This document shows positions 44,091 through 53,064 of a DNA stretch of 64,000 bases, piece by piece (within the stretch, counting starts at the first letter, position 1; the number at the start of each line of letters is the position of its first letter). Where the stretch lies: contig JAVBPZ010000006.1 of the NCBI GenBank assembly GCA_031549285.1, positions 99,431-163,430 of the forward strand. The letters are read 5' to 3'. Made by a program: the position numbers and the translations under genes. This DNA is from JAAYCI01 sp031549285 (GTDB lineage: Bacteria > Bacillota > Clostridia > Oscillospirales > Ruminococcaceae). Under the pieces are notes generated by a model. The model was not told where the DNA came from. It ran no database searches and was given only the letters and a program-made list of their open reading frames with translations.

Positions 44091-44119
44091 CAAAAACCCT
44101 TGATTTACAAGGGTTTTTG
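44091..44119. repeat. Perfect 12-base inverted repeat
   Basis: CAAAAACCCTTG (44091-44102) and CAAGGGTTTTTG (44108-44119) with a 5-base loop, followed on the plus strand by CCTGACAAGTTTTTTT. It looks like a terminator but no plus-strand gene precedes it; it may insulate the giant gene promoter or be a leftover of a mobile element. Confidence 0.6.
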
Positions 44120-44393
44120 CCTGACAAGTTTTTTTACTTTACATGTTTAAAAACACCACAATTTTGCATCCAGCAGGCTAGATTGTCATCCTTTTGTAAT
44201 AATTGGTCATACTGGGCGCTTCAGCGTATGTTTTTGCTGACCGAGTAACCATAGCCCGCCGAAAGATTCTTTTTTCCTTTGTGCGGGGTGCAATCTGACG
44301 GTCACTTCCCCGTGGGTTGGCCGGTTTGCACCATTATCATCGGCTCATATGCCACATTTTCCCCTGTTTTCCGTATTCTGGACACAGCCACAC

Positions 44394-44422
44394 TTGTATC
44401 CGGCCCGCAAAATAGCTATAAT
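44394..44422 (+). promoter_or_regulatory. Promoter of the DUF4364 gene
   Basis: TTGTAT (44394-44399), 17 bases, TATAAT (44417-44422), 28 bases before the ATG. Confidence 0.75.
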
Positions 44423-44449
44423 GCAAGTGTAGAAAGGAGGCTTCCCGAT

Positions 44450-45055
44450 ATGGCAGACAACCTGTTTACCGAGGGCGTGAAACCGGGTGGCCTTACCACC
44501 GGAACCGAGACCCGTATTCTGCTGTGCTACCTGCTGGACAGCGTGGATGCGCCGGTCAGCCGCGAGCAAATTCAGGACGCCCTGCTGGGCGAGGAACTGG
44601 CGAACTATTTTTTGCTGGCGGAGGGGCTGGGCCAGCTGCTGGAACAGGGGCTGATTACCGGCGATGACACCGGCTATTCCATTACCGAAAGTGGACGTAC
44701 CGTCGGCAAAACCCTGGCCGACGACCTGCCCCGCACTATCCGGGACGCTGCCGTGCGCGGGGTTATCCGGGCGCAGCGCTATGCCGCAAAAGAAGCGGTG
44801 CACCAATGTGAAATAGTGAAGGGCGAAACCGGCGGCCGCCAGGTTCGCTGCGCTATTGTGGAGCCGGCCGGCGCGCTGTTTGAGATGAATTTATACATGC
44901 CGGACACACTGTCCGCAGAGGCGGTGCGCGGCAAATTTGTAGAAAGCGGCGATGAGGTATACGCCCTGGTGTTGGCCGCGCTTACCGACGATGAGCCGTT
45001 GGCGCGCCGCTCGCTGGAGCAGCTGAAAAACCCCCGACCGGAACCAAAACCGTAG
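44450..45055 (+). CDS. DUF4364 family protein (winged-helix-like)
   Basis: A 201-residue soluble protein. The N-terminal half (about 18-95) has the winged-helix pattern of DUF4364: TETRILLCYLLDSVDAPVSR, a helix pair ANYFLLAEGLGQLLEQGLIT and a wing DDTGYSITESGRT. The C-terminal half is a mixed alpha/beta domain. DUF4364 proteins are presumed transcription regulators; the target is unknown. ATG at 44450 follows AAAGGAGG; the frame is open further upstream but passes through the promoter. It is monocistronic and next to the 79-bp repeat field. Confidence 0.85.
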   Translation: MADNLFTEGVKPGGLTTGTETRILLCYLLDSVDAPVSREQIQDALLGEELANYFLLAEGLGQLLEQGLITGDDTGYSITESGRTVGKTLADDLPRTIRDAAVRGVIRAQRYAAKEAVHQCEIVKGETGGRQVRCAIVEPAGALFEMNLYMPDTLSAEAVRGKFVESGDEVYALVLAALTDDEPLARRSLEQLKNPRPEPKP

Positions 45056-45087
45056 TTGATTTTGACTCTAAAAAACAATTACCCAGC

Positions 45088-45166
45088 GGTTAAAATTTCG
45101 TTTTCGCACTATTTTTTGTTTGACCGTGGTTAAAAAGCTATTTTTGCATTATTTTTCTTTTGACTG
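45088..45166 (+). repeat. 79-bp repeat, copy A
   Basis: Two half units of 39 and 40 bases. Each begins GGTTAAAA-like and ends CTTTTGACTG- or GTTTGACCG-like after a T-rich middle. About 720 bases separate it from copy B. Confidence 0.75.
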
Positions 45167-45885
45167 CATTTATCTTGGTTTTTCTGCTATTTTATTTCGT
45201 TTGGCTCAGGGTTGCTAATTTCCGAATAAATGGTGCATACTTTTCGTTGATTCGTTATTTGTTTTGCAATTTTTGTGAGCGCTGTCAAAGAGGATTGTTG
45301 CTTTATTTTTCTGCTTTGGCGTATAGACTGCTCTCTTTTGTTGGGCAGCAGCAACCTGCCGGGCGCCGCAGCATAGGGCAAATATTGGACCGGGGCTCCG
45401 CCCGTGGTACTCCCCTGGTATTTCTGCGAATGTGTTTTTGTCTAGGTGCTTTTGTGTCCATGTGGGGCATGGTTTGGATACTCTGGACGGTACTTTTTAC
45501 CCGGTAGCGGTGTGTAAATTTTTGCTGATGCACTTCGTTGTGAATGGGGATATATCTCCCTTTTATACCGCCGTGGCTGTAACTTTTATCGCCGGAATGC
45601 CCGCAAGAAAACGAAACAGCCCTCGGTGTGGTTGCCGGGGGCCATTTTGTCCCATTATTTTGCTTGCGAATATTAAACGTGCTTCCCTTTCACATCCCCC
45701 TTTGGGAACCAACTGCTCCGCAACAGGTCAATGCAGGGATTGCATCACTCTACAGCAAGCAAGGATCGCGTTGGATACCTGTATCTCTGGCAAATACCCC
45801 GCCATACTATCCTTGCATTTTGCTGCCGCACGGCGGAGCTTGTTTGGCCACATACTGGAAAATTTGTACCTCTATGTACCTAGCC

Positions 45886-45964
45886 AGTTTAAAAACGAAT
45901 ATCGTAATATTTTTTGTTTGACCGTGGTTTATTTGTGGTTTTCGTCCATTTTGGCTTTTGACTG
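45886..45964 (+). repeat. 79-bp repeat, copy B
   Basis: Same two-half structure: AGTTTAAAAACGAATATCG at the start, TTTGTTTGACCGTGG at the half boundary and CTTTTGACTG at the end. Confidence 0.85.
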
Positions 45965-46061
45965 TCTTCTCGCTAGCCCAGCAAGCCCCAAATCAATAGG
46001 TTTTTTATCGATTTAACGCAATTATTTTCTGATGTACGATTTAAAAAACAACAAAATCACT

Positions 46062-46140
46062 GGTTTAAAGCGAATATCACAATATTTTTCCTTTGACCGC
46101 GGTTTATTTGTATTTTTCGCTTGTTTTCCATTTTGACCGG
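46062..46140 (+). repeat. 79-bp repeat, copy C
   Basis: Starts GGTTTAAAGCGAATATCAC, half boundary CTTTGACCGCGGTTTATTTG, end ATTTTGACCGG. Distance B to C is 176 bases start to start. Confidence 0.85.
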
Positions 46141-46258
46141 CCATCAAACACGCTGCAGCGTACAAGGATATATTGTTTTGCCGCTCCTGCAGTATGGCAC
46201 TCCATTACCCGCCGTTCCATGCCAGAACGCCCGTCCCACAGCAAGCCTTTGACGTTTC

Positions 46259-46337
46259 GGTTTAAAAATAATTTGTGCACTATTTTTCGTTTGACCGTGG
46301 TTTATTTGTATTTTTTGCCTATTTTTGTTTTTGACCG
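46259..46337 (+). repeat. 79-bp repeat, copy D
   Basis: Starts GGTTTAAAAATAATTTG, half boundary GTTTGACCGTGGTTTATTTG, end TTTTTGACCG. Start-to-start distance from copy C is 197 bases. Confidence 0.85.
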
Positions 46338-46443
46338 GTGGTTATTGCCGTTCGTTTTTGCATCTATTGCTCATACCTTCGCATTTATTAGCGTGTTTCG
46401 GGGTATTTCAGCCTTGATGTTTTGGCGGGCTCTTTCGTGTATC

Positions 46444-46522
46444 GGTTAAAACCCGAATTTCTAACTATTTTTCGTTTGACTGTGGTTTATCCTTGATTAT
46501 GCTTTGATTTTTTCTTTGACCG
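46444..46522 (+). repeat. 79-bp repeat, copy E
   Basis: Starts GGTTAAAACCCGAATTTC, half boundary GTTTGACTGTGGTTTAT, end CTTTGACCG. Start-to-start distance from copy D is 185 bases. Confidence 0.85.
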
Positions 46523-46684
46523 GAGCATGACAGCGGTTCGGCGCCGTTTTTTCAAGGATAGATCCGCATGTTGTTTATACGGTCCGGGCTTTAATATATA
46601 CGCATCTCACTAGCACGCATTCGTATCGTCTATCGCTCCTACTCGTTTCTATTCTTTTGCGGGCATCGTCACCTGTACCGGTAA

Positions 46685-46734
46685 AAACCGAGGTGGTTTT
46701 GCGGCAAAATTCACCGCCAAAACCACCTCGGTTT
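46685..46734 (-). terminator. Terminator of the sugar transferase gene
   Basis: A 20-base near-perfect stem (46685-46704 with 46714-46734, one bulged G) whose core is AAACCGAGGTGGTTTTG; on the minus strand it ends in a TTTTTACC run. It lies about 110 bases after the stop codon. Confidence 0.75.
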
Positions 46735-46842
46735 ACCTTGAATTGCGCACAAGACAAAACCAGTCGGTTTTGAAAGGGATCGACTGATTTCTTGTTTATT
46801 GTTTCGAACCTGCGAACTATATTTGTGTATAGCATTTTTACT

Positions 46843-47532
46843 TTACATGTCCATTTCGGACGGATTTGACCGTCCATTCCCCTGCCCTTTCAGCGACGAA
46901 ACGGTACCGTTTGCCAGCGGGTCTGTTTGACCGGAAGCAGTGCCCTCTTGCTTGCCCTCCACCACACCGCTGCCGCGGAACACATTCAAAATGGTGTGCA
47001 GGAATATCCGGCAGTCCAGCAGAAAACCGATGTGCTGTGCATAGTACCCGTCCAACTCCGCCTTTTGAGCAATGGGCAGCTCGTCCCGTCCGCTTACCTG
47101 CGCCAGGCCGGTCAGGCCGGGGGTAACGTCATTGGCGCCGTATGCGTCGCGCGCGGTTACCAAATCGTCCTGGTTCCACAGGGCGGGCCGGGGGCCGATG
47201 ATGCTCATCTGCCCGCACAGAATGTTCAGCATCTGCGGCAGTTCGTCCAGGCTGGTGAAGCGCAGGAACCGCCCCATTGGGGTGATGCGCGCCGATGGAT
47301 CCTTCAGCAGATGAGTGGGCACGTCGCTGGGGGTGTCGGCGTACATGGTGCGAAATTTTAGAATAGTGAAATAGGCTTTGCCGCGCCCTACCCTTTTTTG
47401 TCGAAACAACACCGGCCCGCGCGAGGTCAGCTTTACCAGCAGGATGAGCAACAGGAACACCGGCGACAGTACCACAAGCGCGAGAAACGACAGCAGGACA
47501 TCTATCCCACGCTTAATTACCTTGGGGTACAT
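46843..47532 (-). CDS. Sugar-1-phosphate transferase to undecaprenyl phosphate
   Basis: A 229-residue initiating glycosyltransferase of the bacterial sugar transferase family (PglC/WecP/EpsL type): one N-terminal membrane hairpin (about 8-34), then RGPVLFRQKRVGRG, ILKFRTMY, the catalytic SLDELPQMLNIL segment and SIIGPRPAL, VTPGLTGLAQVSGRD. It loads the first sugar on the lipid carrier for capsule, exopolysaccharide or glycoprotein glycan. Start at ATG 47532 with AAAGGAGG. It follows the CapD-type dehydratase by about 90 bases on the same strand, which probably supplies its UDP-sugar. A longer glycan cluster is not seen here. Confidence 0.93.
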   Translation of the reverse strand: MYPKVIKRGIDVLLSFLALVVLSPVFLLLILLVKLTSRGPVLFRQKRVGRGKAYFTILKFRTMYADTPSDVPTHLLKDPSARITPMGRFLRFTSLDELPQMLNILCGQMSIIGPRPALWNQDDLVTARDAYGANDVTPGLTGLAQVSGRDELPIAQKAELDGYYAQHIGFLLDCRIFLHTILNVFRGSGVVEGKQEGTASGQTDPLANGTVSSLKGQGNGRSNPSEMDM

Positions 47533-47624
47533 GGGCCGGCCTCCTTTCATTGCTAGGTTTGCAGGGTAAAGTCGCCTGTGAAAGTTCTTATTGCCCAGTT
47601 ACATGGAAGAGTATGAACCATCCA

Positions 47625-49493
47625 TTATGCCTCCCGGCTATAGGGGTCATGGTGAAAGGTGGGCACAATATCCAGCAGCGCCTGCACCAGGTTCTCGCTG
47701 TTGTTGGAGTATGCAATCGCCTTCAGCGCGCTCAGGTGGTCGAAGAAGGTGGTGCTGTTCAGGCGGATGGGCGCGCCGATATAAATTTTCTTGTTGTCGG
47801 TTTGGCGCAGGCCTTCCTCGTCCATCAGCAGTTCTTCATATAGCTTTTCACCAGGACGCAGGCCGGTGAATTTGATTTCAATGTCCTCGTATGGGCGGAA
47901 CCCCGCCAGTTTTATCAGGTTTTCCGCCAGCTCCAAAATCTTTACCGGCTCGCCCATATCCAGCACGAACACCTCGCCGCCTTTGCCCATGGCGCCGGCC
48001 TCCAGCACCAGGCCCACCGCCTCCGGAATGGTCATGAAATAGCGCACCACGTCCGGGTGGGTCACGGTAAGCGGGCCCCCGGCGGCAATCTGTTCCTTGA
48101 ACAGCGGCAGCACCGAGCCGTTTGAACCCAACACATTGCCAAAGCGCACCGCCACAAAGGTAGTGGCGCTTTTTTGCGCCATAGACTGTACGATCATCTC
48201 GCAGATGCGCTTGGTGGCACCCATCACGTTGGTGGGGTTCACCGCCTTGTCGGTAGAGACCAGCACATACCGCGATACACCATACTTGTCCGCGGCCAGC
48301 GCGGTGTTATAGGTGCCGTATACGTTGTTTTTCACCGCTTCCTCGGGGCTGTCCTCCATCAGCGGCACATGCTTGTGCGCGGCGGCGTGGAACACCACGT
48401 CTGGCCGGTACCGCTCAAACAGCGCATCTATCTTTTTTGAATCCCGTACCGAGGCAATGAGCACCTCCATGCACAGTGCGTTGCCGCAGTCCCGCAGCAG
48501 CTCCTGCTGGATGGCATAGGCGCTGTTTTCGTAAATGTCCACAACCAGCAGCTGGCGCGGGCCGTAGGAGGCGATCTGGCGGCACAGCTCGCTGCCGATG
48601 GACCCGCCGCCGCCGGTAACCATGACCACCTTATTGGCCAAAAACGCGCTGGACAGCTCGTTCAGCTTGATGGTATCGCGACCCAGGAGGTCCTCTACCC
48701 GCACGTCGCGGATGCGGCTGGATAAATCGCCCTCGGTCAGCATCATCTGGCGGATATCCGGCAGGATGCGCAAGTTGCATTTGGTTTTGGAACACAGCGC
48801 CAAAATACGCTTGCGGTCGTCTTCTTCCACCGACGGAATGGCCAGCACAATGGTTTCTATTTCGCACTGCTTGCACAGCTCGGGAATGGCGCTGGTGGTG
48901 CCCATGATTTCCACGCCCATGATGGTTTTTCCAACTTTATCCGGCGCGTCGTCCACCACGCAGATAATGTTCATGTCCGGGCTTTTGGCACGCTGTTGCT
49001 CGTGCAGCAGCGCCGCCGCCGCGTCCCCCGCGCCAATGACCATGACCCGCCGGGCTTTTCGCCCGGTGCGCTGGAAGCGCATGTTGCGGTACATGCGGTA
49101 GGTCAGGCGGGAATACAGCGTGACCGAGATGGCAAACAGGGCGCTGAGAAAATAGACCGACAACGGCACCCGGCGCTCCTGGAACAGCAACAGGCTGCCC
49201 ACAACAAACACCGCCACCGCCACCACCGACGCCACAACCAGGCGGAAAAACTCCACCACCTCGGCATAGCGCCACAGGCTGTCGTACATGCCCATCAGAC
49301 CGTACACAATCTCGAAACAACACACAAAATAAAAGCAGCTGGAAACCAGCAGCGGATAATACACCGCCATATTTACGCGCCCCTCAATAAGCACCCACGG
49401 CAGAATGTACGCCAGGGTGACCGCCAGAATATCAAACAGTATTAAGATAAGCTTGCGGTAACGGCTGAGAAACGCGGCAAAATGTCTTGACAT
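47625..49493 (-). CDS. Membrane nucleoside-diphosphate-sugar 4,6-dehydratase (CapD/PglF type)
   Basis: A 622-residue enzyme: four membrane segments (about 10-130), a CoA-binding-like Rossmann domain (about 143-270; RRVMVIGAGDAAAALL) and an SDR catalytic domain (about 290-590) with VTGGGGSIGSEL for NAD and the STDKAVNPTNVMGATKR catalytic block, where Met replaces the usual Tyr as in PglF. It converts UDP-GlcNAc to a 4-keto-6-deoxy sugar, the first step to bacillosamine or related residues. Start at ATG 49493 near AGGTGA. Its product probably feeds the sugar transferase downstream. Confidence 0.93.
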   Translation of the reverse strand: MSRHFAAFLSRYRKLILILFDILAVTLAYILPWVLIEGRVNMAVYYPLLVSSCFYFVCCFEIVYGLMGMYDSLWRYAEVVEFFRLVVASVVAVAVFVVGSLLLFQERRVPLSVYFLSALFAISVTLYSRLTYRMYRNMRFQRTGRKARRVMVIGAGDAAAALLHEQQRAKSPDMNIICVVDDAPDKVGKTIMGVEIMGTTSAIPELCKQCEIETIVLAIPSVEEDDRKRILALCSKTKCNLRILPDIRQMMLTEGDLSSRIRDVRVEDLLGRDTIKLNELSSAFLANKVVMVTGGGGSIGSELCRQIASYGPRQLLVVDIYENSAYAIQQELLRDCGNALCMEVLIASVRDSKKIDALFERYRPDVVFHAAAHKHVPLMEDSPEEAVKNNVYGTYNTALAADKYGVSRYVLVSTDKAVNPTNVMGATKRICEMIVQSMAQKSATTFVAVRFGNVLGSNGSVLPLFKEQIAAGGPLTVTHPDVVRYFMTIPEAVGLVLEAGAMGKGGEVFVLDMGEPVKILELAENLIKLAGFRPYEDIEIKFTGLRPGEKLYEELLMDEEGLRQTDNKKIYIGAPIRLNSTTFFDHLSALKAIAYSNNSENLVQALLDIVPTFHHDPYSREA

Positions 49494-49600
49494 GGCTTCA
49501 CCTGTTTTGGATTTGGATCTTGTTGGATCCTGTATGTTTGGCACAGCGTATCCGCCGGCCAAAGCCGGGTGGATATTCTTAGTATAAATACCACAAGAGC

Positions 49601-51691
49601 TTATTCCGGCGCGAACTCCACGTGTCCCTGGGAAACGTCCACCGCCACCAGGCGCACCTTTACCTCCTGCCCCAGCCGCCAGCTGCTGCCGGTCACCGGG
49701 TCCACCAGGCGCACACCGTCCTCTACCTCCAGCCGGTGCTCGCTGAGCGATGCGCTGCGCAGAAGACCCTCGGCGGTATTTGGCAGCATGACGTACACCC
49801 CAAACGGCTGTACCGAGGAGATAATGCCCATAAAGCTTTCGCCGATGTGCCCGTGCATATATTCCGCTTTATAGCAGTCGTCACAGTCCCGCTCTATCTG
49901 CTGGGCCACCAGCTCCCGCGCGGAGGACTGGCGAGACGCTTCCTCCGCAAATTTCTTATAACGTTTGGAAAGCCCGGCGGCGTCGGTGCCGGCCACCACA
50001 TCGCTTAAAATGCGGTGGATGGCAAGGTCCGGGTAGCGCCGGATGGGCGAGGTGAAATGGGCGTAATCTGCCAGCGCCAGGCCATAGTGGCCTTTGGGCT
50101 GCGGTTCGTACTTCGCTTTTGCCATGCTGCGCAGCACCGCGGTGTGTACCGGTATCTCCAGCGGGGTGCCACGGGTTTCTTCCAGCAGCTGGTCCAGTTC
50201 CTGCACGGTGGGCAGGTTTTCTTTAAACTTTACCGGTATGCCCAGCGCCGTCAGCATGGTGATAAGACCCTCTACCTTGTCGGCGGACGGCTTTTCATGC
50301 ACCCGGTACACGAACGGGATGTCCTGCTTTTGGGCCCAATGGGCCGCCGCGCCGTTCGCCGCCAGCATAAACTCCTCTATCATTTTTTCCGCGTCGCCGC
50401 GCACCCGCGGGGCCAGGCCCACACAGCGGCCGGCATCGTCCAGCTGCAGCACCGCTTCGTCGCTTTCGATATTCAGGCTGCCGCGCGCGGTGCGCAGCTT
50501 TGCCAGCTTTTCATACACTTCTTTCATCAGCGAAAGGCTGCCGGCCACCGGGGCGTATTTTTCGCTTATCCCTGCGGTGGCGCTGCCATCCCACAGGGCG
50601 TTTACCTCGCTGTATACGCCTTTCACCTTGCTGTTTATCACCGTTTTGGCAAAGCGATAGTCCACCACGTGGGCGCCCGCATCCAGTTCCAAAAAGCAGG
50701 AAAACGCCAGCCGGTCCTCGCCGGGGTTCAGGCTGCAGATGCCGTTGGACAACGCGCGCGGCAGCATGGGAATCACGCTGTCCGCGTAATAAATGGAGGT
50801 GCCGCGCCGGAACGCTTCCTCATCCAGGACGCTTTTGCCGGTCACATAATGGCTGACGTCCGCAATATGCACACCCAGGCGGTACCCCTGCGCGGTTTTT
50901 TCCAGGCTGATGGCGTCGTCCATGTCCTTGGTGGAATCGGAGTCAATCGTGAACACGACCTCGTCGCGCAAATCGCGCCGGGCTTTACAGTCTTTGTCGC
51001 GTATCGGCAGTTCGGACTGGGTTTTGGCCTCCGCCTTCACGGCGGCGGGAAAGCTTTTTTCCACCCCTGCAGCATACAAAATAGCCTTCGCGCACTGGCG
51101 AGCGCTGTCTGCCGCGCCAAACCGCATGGTGATACCCACACGGTGGTCCTCGTACCGGCTGCCGCGCTCCAGCACTTCGCCCGCGGCCTTTTCGCCTTCT
51201 TTGGCGCCGCCGTCGGCGCTTTTCTTTATGAACAGTGGGGTTTCCGGCGCCTTGTCCGGCACCAGCACCAGCCGGCCATCACGCTTTTCCACCGTACCCA
51301 CCACACGGCCCGGCGGGGATAGTATCTCGGTAATTTCGCCCTCGCGGCTGCCGGGAACCCGCGGCCGGGCAAACAGGGCCACCGCCACCATGTCCTGTGG
51401 CAGGGCGCCGTGCAGGTACTTGCCCGGAATAAATATATCATCGCTGCCGTCCAGCGGGGCGGCAAACGCGTACCGCCCGGACAGTTTCACCAGGCGTGCC
51501 TCCACCGTTTGCGGCGCGGCGTTTTTGCGCAGGGTATACACCCCTTTGTCATTCTTCACCTTTTTGTCGTGTTCCAGCGTGGTCAGTGCTTTCGATACCT
51601 TTTTGCCATCGGCGCCGGTGGCACCGCGCAGCTGTTTCAGGGTAAGCGAACCGTTCGCCAAATGCTGCATAATAGAGGATTTTAGCGACAT
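49601..51691 (-). CDS. rnr: Ribonuclease R
   Basis: A 696-residue 3'-5' exoribonuclease that degrades structured RNA. Order: N-terminal winged helix (about 1-55), cold-shock domains, the RNB catalytic domain (about 235-570; TIDSDSTKDMDDAIS with the metal-binding aspartates, and YAHFTSPIRRYPDLAIHR) and a C-terminal S1 domain (about 610-695). AAGGAAG precedes the ATG. It lies downstream of secG, the classic order in Bacillota, although smpB, the usual next gene, is replaced by the CapD-type gene. Confidence 0.96.
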   Translation of the reverse strand: MSLKSSIMQHLANGSLTLKQLRGATGADGKKVSKALTTLEHDKKVKNDKGVYTLRKNAAPQTVEARLVKLSGRYAFAAPLDGSDDIFIPGKYLHGALPQDMVAVALFARPRVPGSREGEITEILSPPGRVVGTVEKRDGRLVLVPDKAPETPLFIKKSADGGAKEGEKAAGEVLERGSRYEDHRVGITMRFGAADSARQCAKAILYAAGVEKSFPAAVKAEAKTQSELPIRDKDCKARRDLRDEVVFTIDSDSTKDMDDAISLEKTAQGYRLGVHIADVSHYVTGKSVLDEEAFRRGTSIYYADSVIPMLPRALSNGICSLNPGEDRLAFSCFLELDAGAHVVDYRFAKTVINSKVKGVYSEVNALWDGSATAGISEKYAPVAGSLSLMKEVYEKLAKLRTARGSLNIESDEAVLQLDDAGRCVGLAPRVRGDAEKMIEEFMLAANGAAAHWAQKQDIPFVYRVHEKPSADKVEGLITMLTALGIPVKFKENLPTVQELDQLLEETRGTPLEIPVHTAVLRSMAKAKYEPQPKGHYGLALADYAHFTSPIRRYPDLAIHRILSDVVAGTDAAGLSKRYKKFAEEASRQSSARELVAQQIERDCDDCYKAEYMHGHIGESFMGIISSVQPFGVYVMLPNTAEGLLRSASLSEHRLEVEDGVRLVDPVTGSSWRLGQEVKVRLVAVDVSQGHVEFAPE

Positions 51692-51984
51692 GGCAGTTTC
51701 TTCCTTTCAAGTCCAGGATAGATTGTCTATTGGAAAACAGCAGCGGTCTGTTTTTGGCATTTTGCAGCAGAACTGCCGGCACTTTGCCTTACCACAAAAA
51801 AAGAAAGCTGGTGCAAAACCTGCAAGCGGCCGACCCCTTCCCCACAGCGGAAACACCAAATAGGCCCTGCGAACCTGGCCTCATGACGTGCCCCGGGGAA
51901 GCGGACGACCGGGCATTTTTGCAACAGCCCCTTTGCGCAACCGCTGGAAATGGCAATACGAATATTTTTGAATAGGTTTGGAAA
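51692..51984 (-). other. Intergenic region between secG and rnr
   Basis: About 290 bases. I see a GGGGC...GCCC hairpin (about 51908-51933) but no tRNA, tmRNA or clear promoter. Nothing else is supported. Confidence 0.4.
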
Positions 51985-52236
51985 TTACGAACCAAAAACA
52001 GCGCTGAGCACGTTTACCCCAATGGTAAGCACAAACAACACCACCGCCGCAATGCGGGTGAATTTTGCCTGGCGCGCTTCCTTGGTACGTGTGCGGGTTT
52101 CGCCGCTCATCATCTCGGTACCGGTAATAACGCTGGACAGGCCCTGTCCCTTGGACTCCTGCGCCAGGATAATGCCGGTCAGAACAATGCAGGCAATGAT
52201 TAACGCCACACCCGCAATTACTTCGATCACACTCAT
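51985..52236 (-). CDS. secG: Preprotein translocase subunit SecG
   Basis: An 83-residue subunit of the SecYEG channel with two membrane helices (about 3-23 and 60-80) and the loop AQESKGQGLSSVITG typical of SecG. Start at ATG 52236 after GGAGGTG; the 15 residues upstream in frame are not needed. It has a strong own promoter (52266-52294). Confidence 0.95.
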   Translation of the reverse strand: MSVIEVIAGVALIIACIVLTGIILAQESKGQGLSSVITGTEMMSGETRTRTKEARQAKFTRIAAVVLFVLTIGVNVLSAVFGS

Positions 52237-52265
52237 TTTGAGCACCTCCATGAAAGTACAGAAAG

Positions 52266-52294
52266 ATTGTATCACACACACCGCAAAAAATCAA
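52266..52294 (-). promoter_or_regulatory. Promoter of secG
   Basis: On the minus strand TTGATT (52294-52289), 17 bases, TACAAT (52271-52266), about 30 bases before the start codon. Confidence 0.75.
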
Positions 52295-52407
52295 TCGGAA
52301 CCTTTGCAAAAAGCTGGATTTGACTGTTCTGATAGCCTACAAGGTGCATTTGGTTATTATGCACAAAAGAAAGTGCGCAAGTTACAGCTGTTTGTACAAA
52401 AAAGCTC

Positions 52408-52436
52408 TTGTAAATAGCTGTGCAAAGGTATAAAAT
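52408..52436 (+). promoter_or_regulatory. Promoter of the small secreted protein gene, with 12-base direct repeats downstream
   Basis: TTGTAA (52408-52413), 17 bases, TAAAAT (52431-52436). Just downstream TTTCGGTATTCG occurs twice (52440-52451 and 52466-52477), a possible regulator site in the leader. Confidence 0.6.
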
Positions 52437-52524
52437 AACTTTCGGTATTCGGAACGGTCTCACGATTTCGGTATTCGTAAAACAAAAACGGTCCTGTGTG
52501 ACCGTGTGGAAAGAGGGATGGGAA

Positions 52525-52914
52525 ATGAAAGAGAAAACAACACGGCGCAGCTATATGGGTATAAAAATAGGGGTGCTGTCCGCCGCACTGACGGTGCTTT
52601 TCGCGGTACCGCTGGCGACCAGCGCCTTTGCCGCCGAGCCGGACGGTGCGGCAGAACCCGCCACACTGGCAGCCCAGGAGACACAGATGCTGCAGGATGA
52701 AACCAGCAATCATATCTTAGAGTGGGGCGTGTTCGGCATTGCTGCCGGCGAGTTTGCCGGCCTGCTGGGCATGGGCCTGCGGCAGGTACAGCGCGACAAA
52801 CGCCGCCGCAAAGAGGAAGAAAAAACAGCCATTCGCCCGGCACCGGTGGCGGTGGAACTTTCGTACCGGGAATACAAACTGGCACGGGAGCAAAAACACG
52901 GCGCGGTTGCCTGA
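52525..52914 (+). CDS. Small exported single-pass protein, unknown function
   Basis: A 129-residue protein with a clear signal peptide (KIGVLSAALTVLFAVPLA, cleavage near AFA-AE), a short acidic ectodomain (about 38-68), one membrane helix (about 70-88, GVFGIAAGEFAGLLGMG) and a highly basic cytoplasmic tail (RQVQRDKRRRKEEEKT). I do not recognise the family. The ATG at 52525 has GAGGGATGGG upstream; a longer frame from 52420 includes promoter DNA. The topology suits a small regulatory or scaffold membrane protein. Confidence 0.65.
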   Translation: MKEKTTRRSYMGIKIGVLSAALTVLFAVPLATSAFAAEPDGAAEPATLAAQETQMLQDETSNHILEWGVFGIAAGEFAGLLGMGLRQVQRDKRRRKEEEKTAIRPAPVAVELSYREYKLAREQKHGAVA

Positions 52915-53064
52915 GGTAAAAGAAATTTTCCGCTTGGTATCGGGCATACCGCTACCATTTTTGCCTATTGTGTCTATTCAAAATTACATGTGCGGCCGTC
53001 CTGTTGGGCGGTCGCTTTTTTTAGTTTGCTTCATTTATACGCGCCAAGGGGGAGTGCCGCCCGG

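Larger units (their letters stand above)
43837..44449. other. Intergenic region between divergent giant-protein and DUF4364 genes
   Basis: About 610 bases without a gene. From left to right: a 160-base leader of the giant gene with two hairpins (GGGGCAA/TTGCCCC near 43863-43886 and ACGGGT/ACCCGT near 43908-43929), its promoter at 44003-44030, an inverted repeat at 44091-44119 and the plus-strand promoter at 44394-44422. Confidence 0.5.
45056..46842. other. Long gene-free region carrying dispersed 79-bp repeats
   Basis: Nearly 1.8 kb without a credible gene: several open frames of 95-194 codons exist but lack ribosome sites, have odd composition (rich in Phe, Cys, Trp, Arg) and run through the repeats. 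AT-rich repeat copies alternate with GC-richer unique stretches. Five copies are listed separately; a third, degenerate half-copy follows copy A at about 45175-45211. At the right end lies the terminator hairpin of the sugar transferase gene. Confidence 0.75.

Noticed and set aside
45160..46449. Plus-strand open frames of 97-194 codons in the repeat region
   Set aside because: No ribosome sites, odd amino acid composition and repeated segments that simply translate the 79-bp repeats.
45088..46522. CRISPR array or degenerate CRISPR
   Set aside because: Unit length of 79, unequal gaps of about 97-720 bases and no cas genes; not a CRISPR layout.
46575..46877. 100-codon minus-strand open frame beside the sugar transferase
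   Set aside because: It spans the transferase stop codon and its terminator hairpin and has no ribosome site or motif.
51692..51984. tmRNA, SRP RNA or 6S RNA between secG and rnr
   Set aside because: No tRNA-like ends or tag frame, and no GGAAGCAGC-type SRP core.
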